From assembly GCA_017431005.1 (NCBI GenBank), contig JAFRLY010000026.1:50214-114213 (forward strand): a stretch of 64,000 nucleotides of DNA, in the 5' to 3' direction. The position numbers were made by a program, and so were the translations under genes. Below the pieces are notes generated by a model. That model saw nothing but the letters and a program-made list of their open reading frames with translations, was not told the origin of the DNA and made no database searches. Positions 18,817 through 29,023 of the stretch are shown here, piece by piece (position 1 is the stretch's first letter; each line of letters starts with the position of its first letter). Source of the DNA: Clostridia bacterium (GTDB lineage Bacteria; Bacillota; Clostridia; Christensenellales; Aristaeellaceae).

Positions 18817-19431
18817 ATGAAGAAAACAGCCCGGATCGCGGTGCTGGTTTCCGGAGGCGGCACAAACCTGCAGGCCATTCTGGACGCCCAGGAGCGCGGA
18901 GAGATTTCCTCCGGACGGGTTACGCTGGTGATCAGCGACCGGCCCGGAGCCTATGCGCTGGAACGGGCCCGGAAGGCCGGCGTGAAAGCCATGGAGATCA
19001 GCAAAAAGGCCTGCGGCGGCCAGGCGCCCTTTGAGGAAGCGCTGACCGGAGCCCTGGAGGAAAATGAAACGGACGTAATCGTCCTGGCGGGCTTCCTGAG
19101 CATTCTCAGCGAAGCATTCACCGCCAGGTATCCCCGGCGGATTCTGAACGTGCATCCCAGCCTGATTCCCAGCTTCTGCGGCGCGGGCTTCTACGGGCTG
19201 AAGGTGCACGAGGCAGCCCTGAAGCGGGGCGTGAAGGTCACCGGGGCGACGGTCCACTTTGTCAATGAAATCCCGGACGGCGGCGAAATCATTGCCCAGA
19301 AGGCGGTGGAGATCCTCCCGGGCGATACCCCGGAAACGCTGCAGCGCCGGGTGATGGAGCAGGCGGAATGGATCCTGCTGCCCGCAAGCGTTGAGAAGGT
19401 CTGCGCGGAAATGACCGGAAAGAATAAATGA
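18817..19431 (+). CDS. purN: Phosphoribosylglycinamide formyltransferase (10-formyl-THF dependent)
   Basis: PurN (204 residues) formylates GAR. It shows the phosphate loop VSGGGTNLQAI, the catalytic block NVHPSLIPSF, and VTGATVHFVNEIPDGGEII with the conserved His and Asp. Its cofactor, 10-formyl-tetrahydrofolate, can be supplied by the fhs gene at the end of the same operon. The gene is tightly spaced after purM. Confidence 0.95.
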   Translation: MKKTARIAVLVSGGGTNLQAILDAQERGEISSGRVTLVISDRPGAYALERARKAGVKAMEISKKACGGQAPFEEALTGALEENETDVIVLAGFLSILSEAFTARYPRRILNVHPSLIPSFCGAGFYGLKVHEAALKRGVKVTGATVHFVNEIPDGGEIIAQKAVEILPGDTPETLQRRVMEQAEWILLPASVEKVCAEMTGKNK

Positions 19432-19492
19432 TAAAAATGATGAACGGCGCGGCAGCGGAAATGCGGCCGGCATCAGAACGGAGGAGACGCAC

Positions 19493-20212
19493 ATGAGCAT
19501 TTATGACATCCATACCCCCGAAGAACTGCTGAAGGACAACAGCTACCCCGGACGCGGCATCCTGATCGGAAAGACTCCGGACGGGAAAAAGGCTGTGACA
19601 GCCTACTTCATCATGGGACGCAGCGCCAACAGCCGGAACCGGATCTTCACGGAAAAGAACGGCGAGGTGTTCACTGAGCCCTTTGACGCGGCAAAGGTGC
19701 AGGACCCGTCCCTGATCATCTATGCGGCGGTGCGCCGGTTTGAAAACAACCTGATTGTCACCAACGGCAATCAGACGGATACCGTGTACGATGGCCTGAA
19801 GGCGGGAAAGAGCTTCTCCGAGGCCCTGGAAAGCCGTGAGTTTGAGCCGGACGGTCCCAACTTCACGCCCCGGATCAGCGGCATGCTGACTTTTGAAAAC
19901 GGGGACTTCCGCTATCAGATGAGCATCCTGAAGAGCGCGGACGCGGAAGGCAGCGCCTGCAACCGCTTCACTTTCACCTACAGCCCCCTCAACGGCCTGG
20001 GTCACTTCCTCCACACCTATGTGTGTGACGGGAACCCCATTCCCACCTTCCAGGGAGAGCCGGAGCGAATCGCCGTCTGCGATGATATCGATGAGATGAC
20101 CGGCCGGATCTGGAATTCCCTGAACGAGCAGAACAAAATCAGCCTGTATGTCCGCTATGTGGATCTGGAAACCGGAAAGGCCGAAAACCGGCTGATCAAC
20201 AAAAACAAGTGA
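19493..20212 (+). CDS. IMP cyclohydrolase, stand-alone PurO-like family
   Basis: A 239-residue protein matching the stand-alone IMP cyclohydrolase family first known from archaea (PurO type). It begins with a PGRGILIGKTPDGKKA strand and contains AYFIMGRSANSRNRIF, NQTDTVYDGL, FTPRISGML and YSPLNGLGHFLHTY. It would close the purine ring, FAICAR to IMP. It lies directly before the stand-alone AICAR transformylase, so together the two replace bifunctional PurH. An AACGGAGGAG ribosome site precedes the ATG. The family call is firm; the catalytic role is inferred from family and operon. Confidence 0.88.
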   Translation: MSIYDIHTPEELLKDNSYPGRGILIGKTPDGKKAVTAYFIMGRSANSRNRIFTEKNGEVFTEPFDAAKVQDPSLIIYAAVRRFENNLIVTNGNQTDTVYDGLKAGKSFSEALESREFEPDGPNFTPRISGMLTFENGDFRYQMSILKSADAEGSACNRFTFTYSPLNGLGHFLHTYVCDGNPIPTFQGEPERIAVCDDIDEMTGRIWNSLNEQNKISLYVRYVDLETGKAENRLINKNK

Positions 20213-20227
20213 CGGAGGAAGATTATC

Positions 20228-21412
20228 ATGAAGGAATTTGAACTGAAATACGGCTGCAACCCGAACCAGAAGCCCGCGAAGATCTACATGCGGGACGGCA
20301 GCGAGCTCCCGATCACCATCCTGAGCGGACGCCCGGGATACATCAACTTCCTGGACGCCTTCAACTCCTGGCAGCTGGTGAAGGAACTGAAGGAAGCGCT
20401 GGGCATGCCGGCGGTCACCTCCTTCAAGCATGTGAGCCCCACCTCGGCGGCGGTTGGCATTCCGCTGAGCGCTGAGCTGAAGAAGGCCTGCTTTGTGGAC
20501 GATATCGAGGGTCTGGACGATTCCCCGCTGGCCTGCGCCTATGCCCGGGCGAGAGGAACGGACCGGCTGTGCTCCTTCGGCGACTGGGTTGCCATGAGCG
20601 ACGTGTGCGACGTGACCACCGCCAAAATGCTGAAGCGGGAGGTGTCCGACGGCGTAATCGCTCCCGGATATGAACCGGAGGCGCTGGAAATCCTGAAGCA
20701 GAAGCGGAAGGGTAACTACAACATCGTGCAGATTGATCCGGATTACGTCCCGGAGGTGCAGGAAACCAAGCAGGTGTTCGGCGTAACCTTCGAGCAGGGG
20801 CGGAACAACTTCAAAATCAACCGCGAGCTGCTGAACAACATCGTGTCTCAGAACAAGAACCTGCCGGAGGACGCGGCGCGGGATCTGATCATTTCCCTGA
20901 TCACGCTGAAATATACCCAGAGCAATTCCGTCTGCTACGCGGTGGACGGCCAGGCCATCGGCGTCGGCGCCGGACAGCAGAGCCGCATCCACTGCACGCG
21001 CCTGGCGGGCAGCAAGGCGGACACCTGGTTCCTGCGGCAGCATGAAAAGGTGCTGAACCTGCCCTTCCGCGAGGACCTGGGCCGGCCGGACCGGGACAAC
21101 GTGATCGACGGCTATATCAACCAGAATGAAGAGGACGTCTGCGCGGACGGTATCTGGCAGCGGTACTTCACCGAGCGGCCGGCGCCGCTGACAGAGGCGG
21201 AGAAACGGGCGTATCTGGAAACGAAGACCGGCGTGGCGCTCGGTTCCGACGCCTTCTTCCCCTTCAGCGACAGCATTGAGCGGGCGCACAAGAGCGGCGT
21301 CAGCTATGTGGCGGAGCCCGGCGGATCCATCCGGGATGACGCGGTGATTGAATGCTGCGACAAGTACGGCATGACCCTGAGCTTCACGGGCATGCGGTTA
21401 TTCCATCACTAA
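20228..21412 (+). CDS. purH: AICAR formyltransferase, stand-alone transformylase half of PurH
   Basis: A 394-residue AICAR transformylase without the N-terminal cyclohydrolase domain of normal PurH. The catalytic Lys67-His68 pair lies in SFKHVSPTSAA. Other typical blocks are DWVAMSDVCD, NSVCYAVDGQAIGVGAGQQSR and PFSDSIERAHKSGV. It uses 10-formyl-THF to formylate AICAR, and its partner is the cyclohydrolase encoded 15 bases upstream. The purH symbol covers only the transformylase activity here. The start ATG follows GACGGAGGAAG. Confidence 0.92.
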   Translation: MKEFELKYGCNPNQKPAKIYMRDGSELPITILSGRPGYINFLDAFNSWQLVKELKEALGMPAVTSFKHVSPTSAAVGIPLSAELKKACFVDDIEGLDDSPLACAYARARGTDRLCSFGDWVAMSDVCDVTTAKMLKREVSDGVIAPGYEPEALEILKQKRKGNYNIVQIDPDYVPEVQETKQVFGVTFEQGRNNFKINRELLNNIVSQNKNLPEDAARDLIISLITLKYTQSNSVCYAVDGQAIGVGAGQQSRIHCTRLAGSKADTWFLRQHEKVLNLPFREDLGRPDRDNVIDGYINQNEEDVCADGIWQRYFTERPAPLTEAEKRAYLETKTGVALGSDAFFPFSDSIERAHKSGVSYVAEPGGSIRDDAVIECCDKYGMTLSFTGMRLFHH

Positions 21413-21438
21413 TTGGTTTTGAAAGGCATGAATAAGTT

Positions 21439-22710
21439 ATGAAGATCATGGTAGTTGGCGGCGGCGGCCGGGAGCATGCGATTATCCGGAAGCTGAAGGA
21501 AAACCCGGAGGTGACGGAAATCTTCGCGCTGCCCGGAAACGGAGGCATCGCGGCGGACGCGGAATGCGTGAACATCGGGGCGAAGGACATAGCAGGCATT
21601 GTGCGCTTCGCCTGTGAAAAAAAGATTGATTACGCCGTGGTGGCTCCGGACGATCCCCTCGCTCTGGGCTGCGTGGACGAGCTGGAGACCGCGGGCATTC
21701 CCTGCTTCGGTCCGCGGAAGAACGCCGCGGAGATTGAAAGCAGCAAGGTGTTTGCCAAAAACCTGATGAAGAAATACGGCATACCGACCGCGGACTATCA
21801 GGTGTTTGAAAACGCGGAAGCGGCGCTTGATTATCTGAAGACGGCGCCAATTCCGATCGTGGTGAAGGCGGACGGTCTGGCGCTGGGCAAGGGCGTCGTG
21901 GTGGCCATGACCCGGGAGGAAGCGGAGACAGCCGTCCGGGAAGCGATGGAGGACCGGAAGTTCGGAGACAGCGGCAGCCGGATCGTGATTGAGGAATACC
22001 TGGAGGGACCGGAGGTGTCCGTGCTCAGCTTTACGGACGGCACGACGCTGGTTCCCATGGTATCCAGCATGGATCACAAACGGGCCGGAGACGGGGATAC
22101 CGGCCTGAACACCGGCGGCATGGGCACCGTTGCGCCGAATCCGTACTATACGGAGGAAATTGCCGGACAGTGCATGGAAACCATCTTCCTGCCGACGATC
22201 CGGGCCATGAAGGCGGAAGGCCGGGAATTCCGGGGCTGCCTGTATTTCGGCCTGATGCTGACGAAGAACGGGCCGAAGGTGATTGAGTACAACTGCCGCT
22301 TCGGCGATCCGGAGACCCAGGTGGTGCTGCCGCTGCTGGAGACCGATCTGCTGACGGTTATGCGGGCGGTGACGGACGGAACCCTGGCGGACTGCCCGGT
22401 CCGGTTCCGGAAGGCGCATGCCTGCTGCCTCGTGCTGGCATCGGCCGGATATCCCGCTCATTATGAAAAGGGCTATGAGATCCGGATGCCCGCAGAAACC
22501 CTGAAGCACGTTTATGTTGCCGGAGCCGCGCTGAAGGACGGCAGGCTGATCACCGGCGGGGGCCGGGTACTGGGAGTGACCGCCGTGGCGGACAGTCTCG
22601 AAAACGCAATCGCGGAAGCTTACGCGCTGGGAGATACCGTCACGTTTGACAACAAATACTTCCGGCATGATATCGGACAAAGAGCGCTGCAGGCCCTGCG
22701 GCGTCCCTGA
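21439..22710 (+). CDS. purD: Phosphoribosylamine-glycine ligase (GAR synthetase)
   Basis: PurD (423 residues) is an ATP-grasp ligase joining glycine to phosphoribosylamine. The N-terminal MVVGGGGREHAI loop, PIVVKADGLALGKGVVVA of the ATP-grasp domain, the loop GDGDTGLNTGGMGTVAP, and YNCRFGDPETQVVLP are diagnostic. It lies 26 bases after the transformylase gene. The ribosome site is weak (GAAAGGC). Length is normal. Confidence 0.96.
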   Translation: MKIMVVGGGGREHAIIRKLKENPEVTEIFALPGNGGIAADAECVNIGAKDIAGIVRFACEKKIDYAVVAPDDPLALGCVDELETAGIPCFGPRKNAAEIESSKVFAKNLMKKYGIPTADYQVFENAEAALDYLKTAPIPIVVKADGLALGKGVVVAMTREEAETAVREAMEDRKFGDSGSRIVIEEYLEGPEVSVLSFTDGTTLVPMVSSMDHKRAGDGDTGLNTGGMGTVAPNPYYTEEIAGQCMETIFLPTIRAMKAEGREFRGCLYFGLMLTKNGPKVIEYNCRFGDPETQVVLPLLETDLLTVMRAVTDGTLADCPVRFRKAHACCLVLASAGYPAHYEKGYEIRMPAETLKHVYVAGAALKDGRLITGGGRVLGVTAVADSLENAIAEAYALGDTVTFDNKYFRHDIGQRALQALRRP

Positions 22711-22732
22711 GGGTGCTGAAAAGGAGACAGGC

Positions 22733-25700
22733 ATGGTATACAGGATTTTTGTGGAAAAGAAGCCGGGGCTGGACAATGAAGCCCGGGCCCTGCTGAACGA
22801 GGCCCGGGAACTGCTGGGTATTCAGGGCCTGGAGAAGGTCCGGCTGCTGAACCGCTATGACGCGGAGGATATTTCGGAGGAGCTGTTCCGCTCTGCCGTG
22901 GGCACGGTTTTTTCAGAGCCTCAGCTGGATACGGTCTCCGAACAGCCGGACACGGACGGCGCGGCCGCGCTGTTTGCGGTGGAATATCTGCCGGGGCAGT
23001 TTGACCAGCGGGCGGATTCCGCAGCCCAGTGCATTCAGATTATTTCCCGGGGAAACCGGCCGCTGATCCGCAGCGCGAGGCTGTACCTGCTGTACGGCAG
23101 CCTGTCCGAAGCGGACGTGGAAGCCGTTAAAAAGTATGTCATCAACCCGGTGGAGGCGCGGGAAGCGTCCCTGGAAAAACCAGCAACGCTTCAGACGGAA
23201 TATGCGGTTCCGACGGAAGTCGCGGTGCTGAAGGGCTTCCTTGAGCTGAGCCGGGAGGAACTGGAAAGGTTCGTGGCAGACTACGGCCTGGCCATGGACA
23301 CCGAGGATATCCTGTTCTGCCAGCAGTATTTCAGGCAGGAAAAACGGGAACCCACGATCACGGAAATCCGGATGCTGGATACCTACTGGAGCGACCACTG
23401 CCGCCATACCACCTTCCTGACACAGATCGACGGCGTGCGCTTTGAGGATCCTCTGCTGGAAAAGGCCTGGAACCGGTATCTGGAGACCCGGAAGGCGCTG
23501 GGCCGCGAGGAGAAACCGCTCTGCCTGATGGATCTCGGTACGATTGCCGCCAAATACCTGAAGAAGCAGGGCATGCTGGAGAAACTCGATGAGAGTGAGG
23601 AAATCAACGCCTGCACCGTGAAGATCACCGTCACGCGGGACGGAACGGAGGAGCCCTGGCTGCTGCTGTTCAAGAACGAGACCCACAATCATCCGACGGA
23701 AATCGAACCCTTCGGCGGAGCCGCTACCTGCATCGGCGGCGCCATCAGGGATCCCCTGAGCGGCCGGGCCTATGTTTACGGCGCGATGCGGGTGACAGGC
23801 GCGGCGGATCCCACCGTTCCGGTGAATGAAACCATTCCGGGCAAGCTGCCGCAGCGGAAGATCGTAACGACCGCGGCTGCCGGATATGCCTCGTACGGCA
23901 ACCAGATCGGGCTGGCCACCGGTATCGTGGACGAGGTGTATCATCCGGGCTACGCGGCCAAGCGGATGGAAATCGGCGCTGTGATTGCCGCGGCGCCTGC
24001 CGCCAATGTGCGGCGGGAGCGGCCCGCACCGGGGGATATCGTGATTCTGCTGGGCGGAAGCACGGGCCGCGACGGAATCGGCGGCGCGACCGGCTCCTCC
24101 AAGGCGCACAACGCGCATTCCGTGGAAACCTGCGGCGCCGAGGTGCAGAAGGGCAACGCGCCGGAGGAAAGAAAGCTGCAGCGGCTCTTCCGCAACCCGG
24201 CGGCAACGACCCTGATCAAGCGCTGCAATGACTTCGGCGCCGGCGGCGTTTCCGTTGCCATCGGTGAGCTGGCGGACGGGCTGGAAATCAATCTGAATGC
24301 TGTGCCGAAGAAATATGAGGGCCTGGACGGGACAGAGCTGGCGATATCCGAAAGCCAGGAGCGCATGGCCGTTGTTGTGGCCGCGGCAGACGCGGAAGCC
24401 TTCCTGGCGCTGGCCGGGCAGGAAAACCTGCAGGCAGTTCCGGTGGCGGTTGTGCGGGAGGAGCCGCGGCTGGTGATGCACTGGAACGGCAAAACCATCG
24501 TGGATATCAGCCGGGAATTCCTGAATTCCAACGGCGCGCCCAAGCATATCTTCATCACGCCTGACGCACCGGCAGCTGCCGGGGAAACCGCCTGTGAGGA
24601 CACGCTTGCAGGAACGATGCGGGCCCTGGCAGGAGATCTGAACGTCTGCTCCAGGCGCGGACTGGCGGAACGGTTTGACTCCACCATCGGAGCGGGGACC
24701 GTTGTGATGCCCTTCGGCGGGAAGCACCAGCTGACGCCCAGCCAGGCGATGATTCAGAAAATCAGCCTGGAAAAGGGACACACGGACGACTGCTCCCTGA
24801 TGGCCTGGGGCTACAATCCCGCAATCAGTGAACGGAGCCCTTACCACGGCGCCTACCAGGCGGTCGTGGAATCCGTGGCCAAGCTGATTGCGTCCGGCGC
24901 CTCCTTTGAGGATGTTTACCTGACCTTCCAGGAGTATTTTGAAAAGCCCGGTACGGAGGGCAGACGCTGGGGCCAGCCCCTGGCTGCGCTGCTGGGCGCC
25001 TTTGAGGCTCAGATGAACCTGGGCGTCGCGGCCATCGGCGGCAAGGACTCCATGTCCGGATCCTTCCGCTATGAGGACGCGGAGGGAAATGCGCGGGAAA
25101 TCAATGTTCCCCCGACGCTGGTATCCTTCGCGGTGACCACCGGAAAAACCGGCGAGGTGCTGACACCGGAGCTGAAGGAAGCCGGACACGCGCTGACGCT
25201 GCTGGCTCCCGAAAGGGATGAGAACGGGCTGCCGGAAACCGCGTCCCTGCTGGCGCTGTTCGGCCGGGTGACGGAGCTGGCGCGGGCCGGAAAGGTTTAC
25301 GCCTGCTATACGCCCGGAATGGGCGGCACGGGAGCGGCGCTGCTGAAGATGGCCCTGGGCAACGGCCTGGGCGTCAGCCTGGCGCAGGACATGACCACGG
25401 CGGAGCTGTGCCGGGAGACCTGCGGAGCCTTCATTCTGGAAACCGCGGAGGCACTTCCGGAAGGACGGTATCTGGGACAGGTGACAGACGAGCCTGCCTT
25501 CCGCCTCCGGGAGGAGACGGTGGGCCTGCGGGACCTGCTGGAGGTTTATGAGAGCCGGCTGGAGGGCGTTTATCCCACCGGCAATCCGACACCGGCGGGC
25601 GAAACCTCGGATTTCCTGAAGGGCGTGCGCAGCTGGCCGGCCTCTGTGCCGGAGCAGAAGACGGAAGCCTTCTGCCACACAGCTGAATGCTGGGCGGCGC

Positions 25701-26515
25701 CGGCAATCCGGACGGCGAAGCCCCGGGTGCTGATTCCCGCCTTCCCGGGAACCAACTGTGAATATGACAGCGCGAGAGCCATGGCGGATGCCGGCGCGGA
25801 GCCGGAAATCCTGGTGGTCCGCAACCTGACGGCGGACGATATTGCCTCGAGCGTTGAGACCTTCGCGAAAAAGATCGCGGATGCCCAGATGATTTTCATC
25901 CCCGGCGGCTTCAGCGGCGGCGACGAGCCGGACGGCAGCGCCAAGTTCATTACCGCCTTTTTCCGGAACGAGGCTGTACGGGAAGGCGTGCACGAGCTGC
26001 TGGAGAAGCGGGACGGCCTGATGTGCGGCATCTGCAACGGCTTCCAGGCGCTGATCAAGCTGGGCCTGGTGCCTTTCGGGAAAATCGTGGATACGGACGA
26101 GCACTGCCCGACCCTGACCTTCAATGCGATTGCCCGTCACCAGAGCCGTCTGGTCCGGACCCGGATCGCCAGCAACCTGAGCCCCTGGCTGCGGGATACC
26201 CGCCCGGGCGAGGTTTACACGGTGCCGATCAGCCATGGCGAAGGCCGCTTCCTGGCGGAGGAGAGCCTGGTACGGCAGCTGGCTGAACGCGGACAGATCG
26301 CGACTCAGTATGTGGATCTGGACGGAAATCCCACCATGGACGTGCGGTATAATCCAAACGCGAGCCTGTATGCCATTGAGGGCATCACCAGCCCGGACGG
26401 CCGGGTGCTGGGCAAGATGGGCCACAGCGAGCGGACCGGCAGCGGGTTGTACCGCAACGTGCCCGGCGAGTATGATATCCGGATGTTCCGGAGCGCAGTG
26501 AAATACTTCGGCTGA
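22733..26515 (+). CDS. purL: Phosphoribosylformylglycinamidine synthase, large single-chain form
   Basis: PurL of about 1,260 residues converts FGAR to FGAM with glutamine and ATP. It combines the synthetase with a C-terminal PurQ-type glutaminase. The synthetase part includes SDHCRHTTF, KNETHNHPTEIEPFGGAATCIGG and GIGGATGSS. The glutaminase holds the nucleophile Cys1101 in CGICNGFQ and the later SHGEGRF with His and Glu. The ATG at 22733 follows AAGGAGA; an upstream in-frame ATG at 22646 would overlap purD. A single-chain PurL explains why no separate purQ or purS is present in this operon. Confidence 0.96.
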   Translation: MVYRIFVEKKPGLDNEARALLNEARELLGIQGLEKVRLLNRYDAEDISEELFRSAVGTVFSEPQLDTVSEQPDTDGAAALFAVEYLPGQFDQRADSAAQCIQIISRGNRPLIRSARLYLLYGSLSEADVEAVKKYVINPVEAREASLEKPATLQTEYAVPTEVAVLKGFLELSREELERFVADYGLAMDTEDILFCQQYFRQEKREPTITEIRMLDTYWSDHCRHTTFLTQIDGVRFEDPLLEKAWNRYLETRKALGREEKPLCLMDLGTIAAKYLKKQGMLEKLDESEEINACTVKITVTRDGTEEPWLLLFKNETHNHPTEIEPFGGAATCIGGAIRDPLSGRAYVYGAMRVTGAADPTVPVNETIPGKLPQRKIVTTAAAGYASYGNQIGLATGIVDEVYHPGYAAKRMEIGAVIAAAPAANVRRERPAPGDIVILLGGSTGRDGIGGATGSSKAHNAHSVETCGAEVQKGNAPEERKLQRLFRNPAATTLIKRCNDFGAGGVSVAIGELADGLEINLNAVPKKYEGLDGTELAISESQERMAVVVAAADAEAFLALAGQENLQAVPVAVVREEPRLVMHWNGKTIVDISREFLNSNGAPKHIFITPDAPAAAGETACEDTLAGTMRALAGDLNVCSRRGLAERFDSTIGAGTVVMPFGGKHQLTPSQAMIQKISLEKGHTDDCSLMAWGYNPAISERSPYHGAYQAVVESVAKLIASGASFEDVYLTFQEYFEKPGTEGRRWGQPLAALLGAFEAQMNLGVAAIGGKDSMSGSFRYEDAEGNAREINVPPTLVSFAVTTGKTGEVLTPELKEAGHALTLLAPERDENGLPETASLLALFGRVTELARAGKVYACYTPGMGGTGAALLKMALGNGLGVSLAQDMTTAELCRETCGAFILETAEALPEGRYLGQVTDEPAFRLREETVGLRDLLEVYESRLEGVYPTGNPTPAGETSDFLKGVRSWPASVPEQKTEAFCHTAECWAAPAIRTAKPRVLIPAFPGTNCEYDSARAMADAGAEPEILVVRNLTADDIASSVETFAKKIADAQMIFIPGGFSGGDEPDGSAKFITAFFRNEAVREGVHELLEKRDGLMCGICNGFQALIKLGLVPFGKIVDTDEHCPTLTFNAIARHQSRLVRTRIASNLSPWLRDTRPGEVYTVPISHGEGRFLAEESLVRQLAERGQIATQYVDLDGNPTMDVRYNPNASLYAIEGITSPDGRVLGKMGHSERTGSGLYRNVPGEYDIRMFRSAVKYFG

Positions 26516-26536
26516 ATAAAGAAAGGATGATAAACC

Positions 26537-28213
26537 ATGGCTTATCTGTCTGATATCGAAATCGCGCAGCAGTGTGAAATGCAGCCCATCGGAGAAATCG
26601 CCCGCCGGGCGCACGTGGATGAGAAATATGTGGAGCAGTACGGCCGCTGGAAAGCGAAAATCGATCCGAAGCTGCTGGAGGAAACGGACCGGAAGCCCGG
26701 AAAGCTGGTGCTGGTGACCGCCATCACACCCACGCCTGCCGGGGAGGGCAAGACCACCACGACCATCGGACTGGCGGACGGCCTGAAGCGCATCGGCAAG
26801 GATGTGACGGTGGCGCTGCGGGAGCCCAGCCTGGGACCGGTGTTCGGCGTGAAGGGCGGAGCCGCCGGCGGCGGTTATGCCCAGGTCGTTCCGATGGAGG
26901 ATATCAACCTGCACTTTACGGGCGACTTCCACGCCATCGGCGCCGCGAACAATCTGCTGGCGGCTATGCTGGACAACCACATTCAGCAGGGCAACGCGCT
27001 GGGTATCGACGTGAAGCGGATTACCTGGAAGCGCTGCGTGGATATGAACGACCGCCAGCTGCGCTACGTGGTGGACGGCCTGGGCGGAAAGCCCAACGGA
27101 ACGCCCCGGGAGGACGGCTTTGACATTACGGTCGCCAGCGAAATCATGGCGGTTTTCTGCCTGGCGTCCGATCTGAAGGATCTGAAGGAGCGCCTGAGCC
27201 GCATTATTGTGGCCTATACCTATGACGACCAGCCGGTGACTGCCGGAGACCTGAAGGCGACCGGCGCCATGGCGGCCCTGCTGCGGGACGCCATCAAGCC
27301 GAATCTGGTACAGACGCTGGAGGGCACGCCGGCCTTCGTGCACGGCGGTCCCTTTGCCAACATTGCCCATGGCTGCAACTCTGTCATGGCGACACGCATG
27401 GCGCTGCGCATGGGTGACTATACCGTGACGGAAGCCGGCTTCGGCGCGGACCTCGGCGCGGAGAAATTCCTGGATATCAAGTGCCGCATGGCGGGCCTGA
27501 CCCCGGACGCGGTGGTCGTGGTCGGCACGGTGCGGGCGCTGAAGATGCACGGCGGGCTGGACAAGAAGCAGCTGGCCGAGGAAAATCTGGAGGCGCTGGA
27601 GCGCGGCGTTCCCAACCTGCTGCGCCATGTGAACAATATCCGGAACGTCTATCATCTGCCCTGCGTGGTGGCGATCAACCGCTTCCCCACGGACACGGAC
27701 GCGGAAATCGACTTCATCATCCGGAAGTGCCGGGAGCTGGGCGTGAACACGGTGCTCAGCACGGTCTGGGCGGAGGGCGGCAAGGGCGGCGAAGCCCTGG
27801 CCCGGGAAGTGGTCCGCCTCTGCGAGGAGGAGAAGGGAAACTTCACCTACAGCTATGATCTGGACGCTTCCATTGAGGAGAAGCTGCAGGCCATCGTGAC
27901 CCGCATCTACGGCGGACGGGATGTCGTGCTGACCCCGGCAGCCAAAAAGCAGGCGGAGCGGCTGACCGCCCTGGGCTTTGACAAAATCCCGGTGTGCGTG
28001 GCCAAGACGCAGTACAGCTTCTCCGACGATCCCACGAAGCTCGGCGCGCCTGAGGATTTCACGGTCACAGTCCGGAACCTGAAGGTTTCCGCCGGCGCCG
28101 GATTCCTGGTAGCCCTGACCGGCGACATTATGACGATGCCCGGCCTGCCGAAGTCCCCGGCGGCGGAGCGGATCGACGTGGATGAAAACGGCCGGATCAC
28201 CGGACTGTTCTGA
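26537..28213 (+). CDS. fhs: Formate-tetrahydrofolate ligase
   Basis: Fhs (558 residues) makes 10-formyl-tetrahydrofolate from formate, THF and ATP. The P-loop TPAGEGKTT covers 66-74, with [20 protein letters not shown] and [14 protein letters not shown] following. As the last gene of the purine operon, 21 bases after purL, it can provide the formyl donor for PurN and the AICAR transformylase. It is a common enzyme of anaerobic Clostridia. A strong terminator follows. Confidence 0.97.
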   Translation: MAYLSDIEIAQQCEMQPIGEIARRAHVDEKYVEQYGRWKAKIDPKLLEETDRKPGKLVLVTAITPTPAGEGKTTTTIGLADGLKRIGKDVTVALREPSLGPVFGVKGGAAGGGYAQVVPMEDINLHFTGDFHAIGAANNLLAAMLDNHIQQGNALGIDVKRITWKRCVDMNDRQLRYVVDGLGGKPNGTPREDGFDITVASEIMAVFCLASDLKDLKERLSRIIVAYTYDDQPVTAGDLKATGAMAALLRDAIKPNLVQTLEGTPAFVHGGPFANIAHGCNSVMATRMALRMGDYTVTEAGFGADLGAEKFLDIKCRMAGLTPDAVVVVGTVRALKMHGGLDKKQLAEENLEALERGVPNLLRHVNNIRNVYHLPCVVAINRFPTDTDAEIDFIIRKCRELGVNTVLSTVWAEGGKGGEALAREVVRLCEEEKGNFTYSYDLDASIEEKLQAIVTRIYGGRDVVLTPAAKKQAERLTALGFDKIPVCVAKTQYSFSDDPTKLGAPEDFTVTVRNLKVSAGAGFLVALTGDIMTMPGLPKSPAAERIDVDENGRITGLF

Positions 28214-28244
28214 GCAAACATAAACTGACAAGTCAGGCATTTAC

Positions 28245-28280
28245 GGGAGCCATGCAGGAGCATGGCTCCCGCTCTTTTTT
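28245..28280 (+). terminator. Rho-independent terminator of the purine operon
   Basis: GGGAGCCATG (28245-28254) and CATGGCTCCC (28261-28270) form a perfect 10-bp stem with a six-base loop, followed by GCTCTTTTTT. Confidence 0.93.
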
Positions 28281-28317
28281 GTTCCGGAGAGCCCTGCTCC
28301 GGGCCGGCAGGCCGCAC

Positions 28318-28346
28318 TTGCGGGAAAACGGGAAAGGCGGTAAAAT
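28318..28346 (+). promoter_or_regulatory. Promoter of the pth-mfd group
   Basis: TTGCGG (28318-28323) and TAAAAT (28341-28346) are 17 bp apart, between the purine-operon terminator and the pth start codon, which has GGAGG before it. Confidence 0.55.
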
Positions 28347-28378
28347 AAAAAGTTGTGAATGCATGAACGGAGGAAACT

Positions 28379-28966
28379 ATGAGCAGGGAAATCTTTCTGA
28401 TCGCGGGCCTGGGAAATCCGGGGGAGGAATATGCCCATACACGGCATAACGCGGGATTCGACGCGGCGGAACGGCTGGAAAAACGCCTGGGCCTGACGCT
28501 GCGGAAAAAGCTGCTGCTCCGGGGGGAAACCGCGGAATGGTCCGACGGAGAGAAAAAGGTTGTGCTGTGCCGGCCGCTGACCTTCATGAACGACAGCGGG
28601 GACTGTGTGAAACGGCTGGTGAGCTGGTACAACTGTCCGATGGATCACCTGCTGGTGATATATGATGATATCGACCTGGAGCCGGGACGGCTCCGGATGC
28701 GGAAGAGCGGCGGCCCGGGCACGCATAACGGGATGCGTTCCATTGTGGAGAAGCTGGGCTCCCAGGACTTTCCCCGCCTGCGGATCGGAACAGGGGACCG
28801 GCCGGCCGGCCAGGATCTGGTGAGCTGGGTGCTGGGACATTATCCGGCGGAGGAGAGACTGAAAATGGATCAGGTGTTTGACCTGGCGGCGGACTGCGCG
28901 GAGGACTGGGTCCGCAACGGAGCGGATCACGCGATGCAGCTGGCGGCAAAAGGCGGAAAGAACTGA
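28379..28966 (+). CDS. pth: Peptidyl-tRNA hydrolase
   Basis: A 195-residue Pth that recycles peptidyl-tRNA in the cytoplasm. Conserved residues are Asn13 and His23 in LGNPGEEYAHTRHNAGF, Asn71 in FMNDSG, Asp96 in YDDIDLEPG, and Asn117 in GTHNGMRSI. The start ATG follows AACGGAGG. It heads a group with mfd, lspA, an RluD-like gene and a PHP phosphatase, all rightward with small gaps. The pth-mfd neighbourhood is common in Firmicutes. Confidence 0.96.
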   Translation: MSREIFLIAGLGNPGEEYAHTRHNAGFDAAERLEKRLGLTLRKKLLLRGETAEWSDGEKKVVLCRPLTFMNDSGDCVKRLVSWYNCPMDHLLVIYDDIDLEPGRLRMRKSGGPGTHNGMRSIVEKLGSQDFPRLRIGTGDRPAGQDLVSWVLGHYPAEERLKMDQVFDLAADCAEDWVRNGADHAMQLAAKGGKN

Positions 28967-29023
28967 ACCGGACATACCTGCAGGATGATACGGTTAACGG
29001 GACTGAAAGAAAGAGAAGCGTGC

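Noticed and set aside
19289-21289. Minus-strand frame opposite the IMP cyclohydrolase and AICAR transformylase genes
   Set aside because: Shadow of well-supported purine genes; no ribosome site or motifs.
22913-28240. Very long open frame on the minus strand (about 1,775 codons) opposite purL and fhs
   Set aside because: It mirrors two clearly real genes, has no family-like motifs, and its composition is that expected from the reverse of GC-rich codons.
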